From Eudorina sp. 2006-703-Eu-15 (Eukaryota > Chlorophyta > Chlorophyceae > Chlamydomonadales > Volvocaceae): a stretch of 64,000 bases of DNA. Under the pieces are notes generated by a model that worked only from the letters and a program-made list of their open reading frames with translations, had not been told where the DNA came from and made no database searches. Positions 34,167 through 47,461 of the stretch are shown here, in pieces. The stretch is from positions 1,023,621 to 1,087,620 of the forward strand of contig BDSI01000002.1 of NCBI GenBank assembly GCA_003117195.1, written 5' to 3'. A program made the position numbers and the translations under genes. How positions within the stretch are numbered: position 1 is the stretch's first letter; each line of letters begins with the position of its first letter.

Positions 34167-37100
34167 CTACACCTCTTCATCATCCCCGTAACCGCCGCCG
34201 CCATACCCTCCGCGCCCGCCGCCGCCGCCATACGCTCCGTGCCCGCCGCCACCCCCGTGACCGCCCCGTGGGTTGTCCTCCTCGCCCTCCTGGCCCTCTT
34301 CGTCGTACCCGCCGTACACCCGACTGCGATTGTTGCCGTGCAGCTCGTCGTACATGTCCCCCTCCCCGTCCTCCTCGACCGCCTCCCCTCCCGCGCGGCC
34401 TCCCTCGTCCGCCTCCCTTCCCGCCTCCTCTTCCTCCTCCTCCTCTTCCCCGCGCGCGGCATCGCCGTCCTGCGCCCCGCGCTGCTGGCTGGGCCCGGCG
34501 CCGTCCCCACCCCCGCCGGCGACCTTGACCTTCCGCCACCCGCGCGCCTCCGCAACCGTCCGCGGCCGCTTCGGCGCCCTGTCGAGCTGCGCTGAGGGCC
34601 CCGCCTCCTCCGCGCCTCCCTCCTCGAGCTTCACGCCGGGCCCGCCGCCGTGGCGGCTGCCGCTGCCGCCGTCGTCGCCGCCGTCGCCAGAAGCAGCGGC
34701 GGCGGCAGCGGCCTTCATCCGGGGCTTCCGCGCCTTCGGCGGCGGCGCCTCCCCGTCGCCCTCCCCGGGCTCCACTTTGGTGGCACGTGGAGCCCTAGGT
34801 TTCTTGGCCTTGGGTGGCGGAGGGGCTCCGTCGCCCCCGTCGGCATCGCCGGCGCCGTCGCCGCCAGCCGCCGCCGGCGCCGCCGCCGCCGCGCGCTTGC
34901 CGCGACCGCCGGCGCCGCCGGCCCTGCCTTTCGTCTTTTTCGTCGCCGCCGCCGCGACGGCGGCGGCGCCCGCGCCGTCCTCCCCTCCATCGCCGTCCTC
35001 GTCGTCGTCGTTGTCACCGCCGGGACCTCCGTCCTCGTCCTCGTACCCGCCGTACGCCTGTTGAAGACACGATGCCGTACCCCCCGGGGGAGATTCTCCA
35101 CGCGGACAGGTGGGGAGAGGGCAGGCGAGAAGGCATTCCCAAGGCACGCGGGTGTTGCACACATCAGCCTCGTGGGCCATACCCTACCCTCGTGGGCCTT
35201 ACCCTACCGTACTCGGTCATGCGGCCCTCCCCTCCCCTCCCCTCCCCGGGCTCTCCGGAATCACGGCCGTGCCCCCGCCCTGCCCCCCCTCCCCCCGCCC
35301 CGCCCACCTGTGACGCGACCTCCTTGCCGTGGATGTCCTTGTTCTTGAGCTGCGCGATGCGGATGCCGTCCGCGCACCCCATCTACAGCGCGAGGACCAC
35401 CGGGGGCGCGTGCGAGAGGGAGTTAGCCAGCACCCGGGGCGCGTACGTCGGGGTCGCATTCCCCCGAAAGCCGAAACCGAACGGAAGGGGGGCCCGGACC
35501 CGGACCCGGACCCGGAGGGAGCGGGCGGGGAGGCGGCGTTCGGTCGGATCGTTGGTCGGTGGGGTTTGTGCCCCGGTAGGGGGTTGCGATGGCGGATGGG
35601 TCCGAGGTCTAGGGCCTATCGAACGGGCCCCGGCCATCACCCCTCCCGCCCACCCGCCCTCCCGCCCGCCCGCCCGCAAAACCGGCGCCAATCTCCTGTA
35701 CCACCCGTAACACCCGCTACCCCCACCTCATGGAACAGCGCCCTCATGTTGAGCAGGAACGTCTCCATCGCGCGCTTTACGGCGGGCACCTGCGACACAG
35801 CGTGCCCCGCCAGGCAGCGGCAGCGGCAGCGCGCCCGGGGGCCGACAGCAGTAGCGGCGGCGGCGGCGGCGGCGACAGCAGGGACGATGAGCGGATTGAT
35901 GAGAGCCCCGGCGCGGGGCGAAGGGGAACGAAGGGAAGGTGGGTACGCTGGTGGGTGGGTGGGCGGGTGGGTAACCGACCCCTGGTGGGTGGAGCCAGGG
36001 GCGACCAACGCAGAGAGCGCCGGGGAGAGCCGACCAACCCGTGGGCCCGTCTTTGCCGTATCCCTGCGAACACGTGCCTATCGTACATCGTACCTCCAGA
36101 TGAAAGGGGTTTACCCTGTCTCTATGCCCTCATGCCCGACGAACCGGCACCCGCCCCTCCCCTCCCCTCCCCTCCCTCCGCAATGCGCCCCTCCCATCCT
36201 CATCTCCAGCGGCTCCTTTTTCTCCTAACACTCCCCTCCAAAACACACACACACACACGGGCTCAGTTCCCTTGGACATATACAGGTTCAGTTTTCTGCA
36301 TGCAGACATGGGAACGCCTACGGCCCCCCTCTCCCCCCACCCCCCATACACACACACACGCGCACCTTGCTGGCCAGCGCCACCGCCCGTCGCTCCTTTC
36401 CGTCCGCACACAGCGTGTTGAGCAGCCGAGTGCCCTTCTGGACGCACTTGACGGTCCGCCGCAGTCGGTCCTCGTGGGCCTCCCACAGCCGCCGCCAGGC
36501 GCCCGTGCTGCGGGCCAGGTCCTTACCGGGGGGGCGGGTGCAACGGTGGGGTGGGGTGAGGGGTGGGGTGAGGAGTTGGGGAATGGGGAAGAGGGGCTAT
36601 AGGCGCGTTGCGGGGGAGGGGCGCGTGGCAGCGTTGAGATGACGCGCGGTAATGGGTGCGGGGGTTGAGGTGGAGCGGTAAAGACACGGCTTGCAGAGGG
36701 GGGCGTGTGTGTGTATGTGTGTGTGTGTATCGTTACATATCTGCCGGGCCGACGCTGGCCGGGGGCGCTTACCCGCCCCATTCGGGAGACCGCCGAAGCA
36801 CTCCTCTGATGAGGAGGGGCGTAGTCCACTTAGTCCACACTGTACCGCCCATCGAGGGGGGTACTCACCGCCTACCGTAATCGTCGCAGGACTGCGTCCA
36901 CCTGATAGTCCATTAGCCCAGGTGCCTACAGCCCCCTTGCCACCAGACGCATGCTCTGCAGCCGCGTTATTTGACTACCACCAGGCACGCTCACCAGCGC
37001 CTGTACACCCTTATCATCGCAGGAGCGCTGCGATCCTGTTGTCCTTCAGCCAACTGATTAATCAGAGGCCCAGGGGCCAGCCACTCCTCATTCCACTGTA

Positions 37101-37326
37101 CACACGCTGTCAGTAGCGCTGTATATGTCCGCCGAGGCATAGTCGCCTCCTTGAAGCCAAGTCTTGGCTCCAGCAGCTCCTCCAAGGCCGCCGCTTGTCC
37201 AGGGATCCATCCCTCTACACCCCGACCTATTTCATCCGGGGGACCGACGATGGGATTCGAGCCCATATCTACCGCTAGAACGTTGCCGCCCGGAGTGTGT
37301 GTGTGTGAATCGTTACATATCTGCCG

Positions 37327-37367
<41 letters not shown>

Positions 37368-40300
37368 GGGGGGGAGGGGGGATATGGGGGCCGCAGGACG
37401 GGACGGGTAGGCATCGGGGACCGGAGCCAAGGCAATGCAGCCGTTGTACCTTTCCCGGAGTGCACCGCGAGGCCGGGAGGCAGCGGGCGCCCTCCCCCGG
37501 CCCACGTCCCTACCTACATTCCGCCGGCCCTCTTCCCGTAAAGAAAGGTGGTTGTCTCTCATCCCTGCCTAACCGCCCGTGACCTCTTCCCATCCTCCCT
37601 GCCCGCACTGCCCTTCTTTGCGCACTCCTCACTCCCTCCGCCCCTTTTCCCACCCGGCGTTCCACCTAGTGGAGAGGTGGGGAACGGTTCCACCTCCATC
37701 CCTCCACCCCTCACCTCCCATCCCCACCCCCGCACCTCCCATCCCCCCTTACCTCCCATCCCCCCGCACCCCCCATTCCCCCTCACCTCCACGAACTTCC
37801 CCCCGCACTTGATCGCGGTGGTGATGAGCGGGTTCTTGCCCGGGTGCTTCCTCACCAGGTCCATCAGCTTGGAGAACACGTCGGCGGAGAACATCATTTC
37901 GGAGATCAGCTCGTCCTCCTGCCGCACATAGCGCCGCCGTACCGCCAGTGCCGGTGTGGGGTGGAAGGCATCCTCGGGCGCAGGTTCCAAGCCACAGTGA
38001 GCGGTCAAAAAGGGAGGGGCCGCCGGCAGCCCGGGCCAACACCCACGTGCGGTCGCTCCCTCTACCTCCCTCTACCTCCCTCTACCTCCCTCTACCTCCC
38101 GCTACCTCCCTCTACCTCCCTCTACCTCCCTCTACCTCCCTCTACCTCCCTCTACCTCCCTCTACCTCCCTCTACCTCCCTCTACCTCCCTCTACCTCCC
38201 TCTACCTCCCTCTACCTCCCTCTACCTCCCTCTACCTCACACGCGCAATCTTGGGCTGAGGTTCGGTGCGCCCCGGCTCAATTCCTGACCATCCAAACCT
38301 CAGGACACAGAGGTCGCTGCCCCGGTAGCTGCGTCAGGCCCAGCGGGACATGCAGCGACACACAACCACTCCCCTTCCAAATCCCCGCAGCCTAGAGCCA
38401 GCCACCGCCCCACCCCACCCCACCCACCCGGACTCACACCCACCCGAACACATCCAGCAGTATGAACATGCCTACCAATGTCCTATACCCCACACCTAAC
38501 CACACACACCACACACCCCACCCCAAACAACCGTTGCAACATCAAACCCAATAGCCCTGGGGGCTCTCCCCCTCCCTCGGGCCCGACCCTCTCACCTCCT
38601 CCTCTCCTGGCACTCGGCGCTCCGAAACCCTCATCCGCCCGCATGTCGCCCCCCACCTCTCCAGCAGCGCCTCAAACACCCCCCGGTACCAGGCAGGCAG
38701 GGTGGCCTCGCTGAGGGAGGCATACCCCGCGATGGGCTCCGAAACCGCGGCCGCGGCTGCGGCCGCCGCGCCCCGCCCGGTGGCCTGCGCGGGTGAAGGT
38801 TCACAGCGCCCCGGTACGAAAATGTACGGCGTGTACGACAGCGACAGCTGCTGAGCCAGGCGGATGAATGCAGCCTCCATCATGGAGGTTAAGGGACATT
38901 TTGAGTGGTGTGTGTGTGTTATTTAAGCAGGCAGAGCAGGAGCGCGTGAGGGGTGTGTGTGTGTGCGTGTGTGTTGTCTTGTACAGCGAAGAAAGCCGCC
39001 CGACCCAAACCAGTTGACAACTACCGTACATGGCAAGTACTACCCACCAGCCACCGCCCGCCCCACCTTCCCTCCCTCGGGCACCGCACACAGCGCCTGA
39101 GTCACCAGCAGCTTGAGCGCCTCCAGCGGCTTGTCCGCCAGCTCCACGTACATCCGCAACAGCTCCAAGATCAGCTTGGCCTGGCCCCGCCACCGGAAAG
39201 ACCCGCCCCCGCCACTGGCGGCGCCGCCAAGCGCTGCCGCCGCGGCCAGCTCCCCGTCGTCCTCCTCGCCTCCGGCCTCGTCGTTCTCCGCCCCGGCGGC
39301 AGCGGCGGCTCCGCCGCCGCCGCTGGCTCCGCAACCACGCCAGTCGTTCTCCAGCGCCTTATTCGCGCCGCGGCTGACGGCCTTGGCCAGGCGGCGCAGC
39401 GCGTCGGGCCACTCGGCGGCAGAGACGGCGTCCGGCGCCGCCAGGTGCCGTACGGCGTTCAGGAGCGCGCGGCCGGCGCGCAGCAGGGCGAGTTCCCGCC
39501 ATACGTCCGGAGGGGCGGGCGGGTTGGGCGGGGGGGTGCCGTCCCCAGGGCTGACGGGGCCGTAGCCCTGGCACTGCGAGGCGAGCTGCATGTAGGCCCT
39601 CTGGGCGAGGGCGGCCAGGGTGTCGGCCTGCGACACCATACACGGAATGTACGGGATGTATGCGTGACGAACGTGGTGACGTGCGCAGTGCACGACGGAG
39701 TACGGACGGACTGTACGGGGCACAGTTGGGGCACAGATAGGATTTCAGCGTTGGCGGGTGATGGTGCATCGCCCTCCAGACTGCAATACTCAGCGCGGCG
39801 CAAGGCCGGGGCGGCCGGGCCGATTGCCCGGGGCCGGAATAAAATTACCGTATGGTAGGTTGGGATTTTGTTGAGGCCAACAATGGAGGCCAAGAATGCC
39901 TCACAGGAGGGCAGCTATGAAGCACAGACAGGGAGGGACTGCTGCCAAGTCAGCCTCGGGGTGAGAACCCAGATCAGATCCAGATCCAGATTCAAACGTA
40001 GGTTTTTCAAAAAACCGGATTGCGTACGCGGGGACCCCACCTGAGCGGAGTTGAGCGCGCGCCCGGCGCCGGTGGGGCTGGCGGCGTCGGCGAGCGCCTT
40101 CAGCTCCGCGTCTGTGTGTGACCCATGGGTCAGTGGCACAAACCGCACGGGTCCGTGACGCGGCCGCAGGCAGTGCAGTCACATTCATAGCAATAGCCAG
40201 TTAGCCCCCACAGCAGGCATCTCCCTCCGCCTAGGGACCCAGGATGGCAGCAGCGCCGCGTCCGATACTTCAGGTCATCAGAGAAATCCGTACATTTAAT

Positions 40301-43300
40301 TCCGTACGAGTACCGTACGAGTCCACATATTCCCGTCAGGAATGGCGACGCAATGCCCCCTGTGCGGATCAATGTCTCACCAACAACGCCTTCGGCGGCG
40401 GGCCGGGCCGCCAGGCACGCCAGCGCCGCCGCCAGGGCGCGCGGCGGCGGCGACTCCGACGGCGCCGCCCCGCCCGCCGCCGCCACCGCCGCCGGCCTCC
40501 CCCGGCCCCGTCCCGCCCCGCCACCACCACCGCCGCCACCGGCGGTCGACGCCAGGAAGGCGCCGAAGAAGAGCCGTAGGAGCTCCAGGGAATCCGTCAC
40601 GTACTGGGCGGCGGTGGCGGCGGGCTCCAGGGGTGCCTGTACGGCATCCAGCTGCGCCATCGTGCGCGTGCCGTCGCCGTCGGCGACGGGGTGCATGTCG
40701 ACGCTGTTGGCGGACGGCAAGACCCGAGCGCCTGTCTCGACCGTTGGAGGTCGTTAGGGGCGGTTCCGGAGCGGTCATGTGGGTGTGTGGATCCGGGTCT
40801 ACCGAGCTCGCAGCTATGTGCCCCAATACCCACCCTGTCATCCATAATATTGCGTAAGCGCTATATAAAAAAACTAATTAATTTAAATAGAATAAGTATA
40901 ATATATCCATAAACCATTATCCATCCACCCACCCACAACACCAACTCCAGGGCCCACCGTGTAACGCTTACAAACACCAACAGCCGCAGCAGCAGCGGCA
41001 GCCGTGCAGCCCCCCCCAGCACGCCCACCTGAGAGCGCCGCCGTGGCCGAGTCCAGATGTTTCCGTACGTACGGCATCAGCGCCGCCAGCGTCACCGCCA
41101 GGTCGCTGGGGCCCAGTCGCTCCAGGGAGGGGTCCGCCGCCGCGACGGCCGCCGGGCCGCTGAGCACAAAGGCCGGCGTATTCTTGGCGCGGGCCGTCAC
41201 CGCCGCGGCCTTCCCCGCCAGCTCCGATACGAGGTAGGCGGCGGCGGCGAGCCTGGCGAGGTGGAAAGGGGAGGGGAGGGGTGTAAGTTGAAAACAGCCC
41301 AGACACACCCAGCGCGGAGGGGTGGGGTGGGGGCGGGAAAGGGGGTTGTGAGTCGGCGGCCAACAGATCGAATCGGGGCGTACTGTGGGGGACAGGTAGT
41401 AGGGGTTGGACGGCCGGGGATCGAGGCCGGCCGGCAGGCCTGCCTGCCTGTAGGAGGGTTGCAGCGGCCCTTGGTAGAGGATTGGGTGCCGGTACCTCCC
41501 ACCGCGCACCTGATGGGCAGTACCGTCCAGCTGGCCCAGTGCCCCGCCGCCTCGCTGCCCTCGTAGTCATCGTCGTCGTCCACGCCACCGGGCGCCCGGT
41601 TCGCGGCGCCGCCGCCGCCGTACGGCCCCGGCGGCCGTGACGTCAGCAAGTTCAGGAACGCTTCCGACACGCCGTTGAGAGTGAGCGGCCGTACGACGCG
41701 ACGGAACGCGAGGACGGCGGCGGCCCGGCTGGCGGCGGTGCCGCTGCCGGCGGTGGCGGAGGCGGCGCCCCCGGCTGCTGCGCCGCCGCCGGCCGGTCGG
41801 CCGCGCTTGGGGGCACCGGCAGCGGCGGCGGCAGTCAGGGCTGCCGCTGCCCCCGGCCCGCGCTTTTGGATATGTCGGCCCAGCGGATCCGCGTGGCTCC
41901 GGAGCGCCTATGAGAGGGGGTCAGGTGTTGTTGATATTAACACATCCACACACACGGTCATTTAAAGCGGTTTCATTTTCTAAGCATACACTTGGTCACA
42001 CACACCAACAGTGGCATCGATCCCCCCCACCGCGCGAGCAGACCTTCGCCTGTTACCTCCCCCTTTCCACCCACGCACCTGCAGGGCCCCCATCCCCCCG
42101 CGCGGCGGCGTCATGTTCTCGACCATCGCCGCCACCAGCGCCTCCATCATCGCCAGCTGCGCCGACCTCTTGGCCAGCTTGCTCCTGTGGGGCTGGCTGC
42201 CCTGCGGCCTGGGGCAGGGAGGGAGGGGGAGGACGGCAGCAGGGGAGCAGGGTGCGAGGGCGGCCGCCGAGCCTGTAGACTGATGGGGCCGCCAAAGGAC
42301 GGTTCGAGACGCGCTCGGCCCGGTGGCTCGTCCCGAGGCGACAGGGGACATCGTCAGGCTGTGCTCTGCTCCGCGCTGTGCTCTGCCGCGATGCGGTTCT
42401 GCCGCGAAGCGCTCTGCTCCGCGCCTCCCGCCCCCAACCTCCCTTCTTTCCCCCGCCACAAACACACACCGAGCGCACAAACTGCGATCCTGGGCAGCAC
42501 CCATGCAAATCTTTCCCCCCGCACCCCTCCCCCGCACCCCGCTTGGCGCTGCGAGGAGAAGCTGGGACTGAAGCAGTTGACCACCTCCCTCAGCCAGGTG
42601 CTGGCGGCCTGTGGGGTTGAGGTTGGGGTTGGGGAGGGGGAGGGGGCGCGGAGCGGAGCCGTTGCGGAGGCAGGCAGGTGCGGCATAAGGACGAGGTACG
42701 AGGTACGAGGTACGAGGTACTTTGGTGACCCAACGGAATAGGCGGGGCAGGTGCAGGTGCAGGTGCCGGGGCCTCGGCCGGAGGGGTAAGGATTGGGGAA
42801 CCGATGCGTGGCACAGGAGTCAATACGCGGCCGGAGGGGAAACACACCAAGGCGTCTAGGCCGTGGCAGGGACCCTCCGAACACACTGCCAGGGCCCCAC
42901 TGCCAGGCCCCGAACCGCAGGGTCCATAGGGCCCTGCCTGCCTGCCTGCCTGTCTGTCTGTCTGCCTGCCTATCTACCTGTCTGCCTTGGAACCGCACCG
43001 AACGACAGCATGCAGGGCAGCGGACCTGCGCACGACCCGCCCCACGGCATCCCTTCCCTAGCCATGCCCCTGGCCGTGCCCACACACATCCGCGATGCGC
43101 CTATGTCCGTCCGTCTGTCCGCCTGTCTGTCCGGTCTGTCCACCACACCTGCAGACACGTGAGCACCGCCGCCGTCACGCCGGGCGGCAACTCGTGGAGG
43201 CTGTTGACTCCCTGCGACCCACACCACAACCAACCAGAACCGGCACGGCACGGATGCCGGCACGGATGCCGGTGCGGTGGTGCGGTGGTAAGGTTGTGTC

Positions 43301-46300
43301 CATGCTGAAAGGGAAGATGATGCGCGAACAACCACCACATGTGCTTCGCTTCGTGTCCGCCCTGTCATACAACGCTGTCAGCGTGCAGCCCGCAGGAAGA
43401 TCCCCGTCAGCCGTCGAGACACCCAAGTGCGAAGCGAAACATCTACAGCTCCCAGCGGCATGCACGGGAGAGATGCACGGGAGAGGTGCACGGGAGAGAT
43501 GCACGGGAGAGATGCACGGGAGAAATGCACGGGAGACATGGCCTGCCCGGAACAAGCAACTAAATCCCGGAAAGACCCCCCTTTCAGTCAATAAAGACAG
43601 CGAAATCGCGAAACAGTCACCGGAAAGACCCTCCCCCCACTTGGCCCCACCTCGCAGTTTGAAAATGTCTACCAATTTCCTATACCGCCCCCCCCCCCTG
43701 GGCTCCACCTCGTCGTCCTGGATGAGCTCCAGGGGGAACATGACGAGGGGGCAGCCCACCAGCGCATCCACGTCCGCCAGCTCCCCGGACTTGAGCAGGG
43801 TCACCAGGCACACCAGGCTGCGGCGCCGGGGACACGAAGGAAAAGGGCAGGAGGGGAAGGGCAGGAGGGGCAGGAGGGACACAGCGCGGGAGGGGGAAGG
43901 GCAGGAGGGCAGCGAGGGGCACAGCGCGGGAGGGGGAAGGGCAGGAGGGGCAGGAGGGGCACAGCGCGGGAGGGGGAAGGGCAGGAGGGCAGCGAGGGGC
44001 ACAGCGCGGGAGGGGGAAGGGCAGGAGCGAGGGCACAGCGCGGGAGGGGAAGGGCAGGAGGGCAGCGAGGGGCACAGCGCAGGGCAGGAGGGCAGCGAGG
44101 GGCAGCGAGGGGCACAGCGCGGGAGGGCAGGAAGGAGCAGGAGGGCAGCGAGGGCACAGCGCGGAAGGGCAGGAGGGCAGCGAGGGGCACAGCGCGGGAG
44201 GGGGAAGGGCAGGAGGGCAGCGAGGGGCACAGCGCGGGAGGGGGAAGGGCAGGAGGGCAGCGAGGGGCACAGCGCACAGCAGCGAGGGGCACAGCGCGGG
44301 AGGGGGAAGGGCAGGAGGGCAGCGAGGGGCACAGCGCGGGCGGTGAGGAGGTCGCGAAGGGTGCAGAGATCTCCGTCATTGCAGGGCTCCAGGGTTCAGG
44401 GGTTTACATAAAGCGCGCCGTGCAAGCGGCCGACGCCGGAAGGAGAGAAAAGGGACACGGGAAGGGGAACTCCCCTCGACCTGGCCCCCACTGACCCAGT
44501 GACCCCGATAGACCCCCACCCCACCCCACCCCGCACCGCACCGCCACACGCCCCCGGTGCCCACCTGAGGCAAGGCGCCATCCACACGAGCACGTCCCGG
44601 TCAGAGACGGAGGAGCTGGCGGCCAGCGGCCACAGCTGCGGGCAGCAGCCGGCGGCGAAAGCAGGGAGGCAGGGAGGGAGGCAGGGAGGGAGGTAAGCAC
44701 GATACGGGGGTAGCCAAAGGGTGGGGGCAAATCATCTCACCAGCCTCAGCTACCTGACCTGCTGCTGTAAGCCCGTTCCAGGCCATGCTTCTGCCTCCAA
44801 CGAGCACGGCAGCATATACACGTGCAAACCCGAGCGCATCGCAGCTCTGTATGTGCCGGCACGGCCACGACGGTTTGTTGTACGCCAGAATAGTACGACA
44901 GATGAATGTATGACAGGGTGCAAGCGTCTGCAGTCGCGTCCCAGGGGTCAGGGCGCCCGCGCATGTCAGGCATCTGATACGTTCTCCGACTACACCCCTA
45001 CCCCCCTCCTGCCGCCCCGCATCCACTCCCTTCCGGACGGCTCCTCGTCCCACAGCAACCCATAACCCCGACACCTCCGCCCGCCGCTTCCGTCCCTCAC
45101 TTTGATGCCCACTTCGGTGTTGTTGACGTCCAAGTTAAGCCAGACGGCGCAGCTGCTCCCGGGGGGAGCGGAGGATGGAGAGGCCCACGGAGACGAGTCC
45201 AGACCAGACGGGGCGATCAGCGAGGAGGGAGGGAGTGGGGAGCCCGGAGGGCGAGGTGGGTCGTGAGGTCGGGGAGGTGAGGGAGGAGGTGGGTATAGGA
45301 CATTGGTAGGGAGGAGGTGGGTGGGCAGGCGGGCCGGGCCGGGGCCAGCCGATGGCCAAACACAGGGACAGTTCCAGGGCGCAGCTACGGTGACACGCGC
45401 GCCCGCCTGACCAACGCAGTCGTACGAAACACACACGCCGTCGTTCCTGTCGTCCTCGTCACCGACTTTCGGCCTCGCGGCTCCAGTTCTTTATATCTTT
45501 ATACACACACACACACACACCCCTCCTGCCCTGTCCGCCCAACTCACATCCCGACATCCCCAAACTGCGGCCCCGGTCACACACACACACACCCGCCCAC
45601 CACCCCACCCCCACCCCCACCCCCATGCGACCCACCCACCTGAAGGGCCGGCTGCACCCAGCGATCCGCACATCCGGCAGCGGCGCGTCCGGCCGGGGCA
45701 GGTCCACCACCAGGCGCTGCTCGAGCAGCTCCTGGGAGGGGCCACGGCGGAGAGGTCAGGGGGGGGGGCAGAGGGGGCACAAGGGGAAGGGGATCGAGGT
45801 GCGGAACCGGAAACGCGGGGGATGTAGGCCGCGGCAGGGCCCCCCCTTCCACCTGGGCCTGGCCATCACAGCTTCCACCCATTTCCCCGCCCGCCCACGC
45901 CTCACCGCCTGCATTACGTCGATCAACTGCTCCAGCGCCGGCAGGGGCAGCGCCGCGCCCCAGCTCCCCGCCAACTCCGCGTCCGGCAGCTTCTTGGCCG
46001 CCGTTGCGGCGGCCGATGCGGCGGCGGCGGCGGCCGGCGCCTGCCGCCGCAGCATGTTGCTGATGAGCCCGAAGGCCAGCGCGCGCGCGGCCCCGTGCCC
46101 CTCCGTGGCCATCACCAGGTCGTCCAGCCGGCTCCGCCACTCCCTCAGCAGGACGTCTGCGCAAGGTATGGTGTATGTCCAGCGGGCCCGGGTACGAATC
46201 CGGGTACGAATTCTCGAGGGTATACGACAGTCAAGTACGGCAGGTACGGCATCAGGGGAGTTGCGCTTCTCAGCTGTCCCGTGTGAGATTGCGCGCGGGC

Positions 46301-47413
46301 GACAGCACTGGAGATGTAAGGGATCCAAAACTTACGCGTCCGACGAGTCAAATATGGCCTGATAGAAGCAAAAGCTGCAGGCCCAAATGCACAACTTATA
46401 ACAATAATGAGGAGACGCACCGAAGCCGTCGTCGTCGCCGGCGTCCCGGCCGCCGCCGTCCCCGCCGGCGTCCAGCAGCATCAACGCGCTGCCGACTCGT
46501 CGCAGGAACGCCAGCGAGCCGGCGATGCCGATGCGTTTGTACGACGCACTACCCTTGAGGGCCTTATCCACGACGATCTGGACCTCGCTCTCCAGCCGCC
46601 CGCTGGCGCCGCCGGCAATCCGCACTGCCGCCCCCGCCCGGCCGCTTTCGATCGAAGCCGCCGCCCGAGCTTCCGCCGCCGCCCGCCACGCCACACCTGC
46701 ATCCCGAGGCGGGTATCACGCTTCAAGTTGAATAAAGCACAATTGCCGCAACCCAAGTGCGAGCCGGCTCCACAACCCAAGTGCGCAGGCCAGGATCGCT
46801 GCCTTGTGGGTTCGTCTGGGCTCGTCTCCTCTCTCCCCTCTGCCGCCGTGCCGGTCCCGTCCACCCCTGGCGGGGGGGCGCTTGCCCTCCATTTCAACAC
46901 ACACACACACACACACACACGGCTCAGTTTTCTTTTACACACACACATGGGTTGCATTTCTAAACAAACACACGTGGCTTGGGTCGGGTGGGTCTCTTAT
47001 CTAAACACACACATACACATACGGGTCGGGCAGGTCGGGCGGGTTCAGTTTTCTAAACACACACACACACACACACACCCGGGGCGCCGCTCACCCTCCG
47101 CCCCGCCCGTCACCGCCGCCAACACATCGAAGAGTCGGGCCAGCTGGTCGTCACTGAAGGCCTCGAGGTGGTCCAGGCAGTTGCTCAGAGCGCTGCCGTA
47201 CTGGGACAGCGCGGGGGCGGGCGGGCCGCCGCCGCCACCACCGCCGGCGCTGCTGCTGGCTGGCGCGGCGGCCGGCCTCGCGAGCGGACCTGCGCGTCGT
47301 TTGGCACGGGGGAGAGGGGGTGACGGGGAGTTATAGAAAATTGTTGGACATATTGAAACTGCGGGGGGACGGGAAGGGGTCTGCGCCGCGTCGGGCATAA
47401 GGGGAGGATGGAG

Positions 47414-47461
<48 letters not shown>

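Noticed and set aside
43095..44411. A 438-codon plus-strand frame
   Set aside because: It crosses two FANCD2 exons in antisense and the purine-rich minisatellite; no domain.
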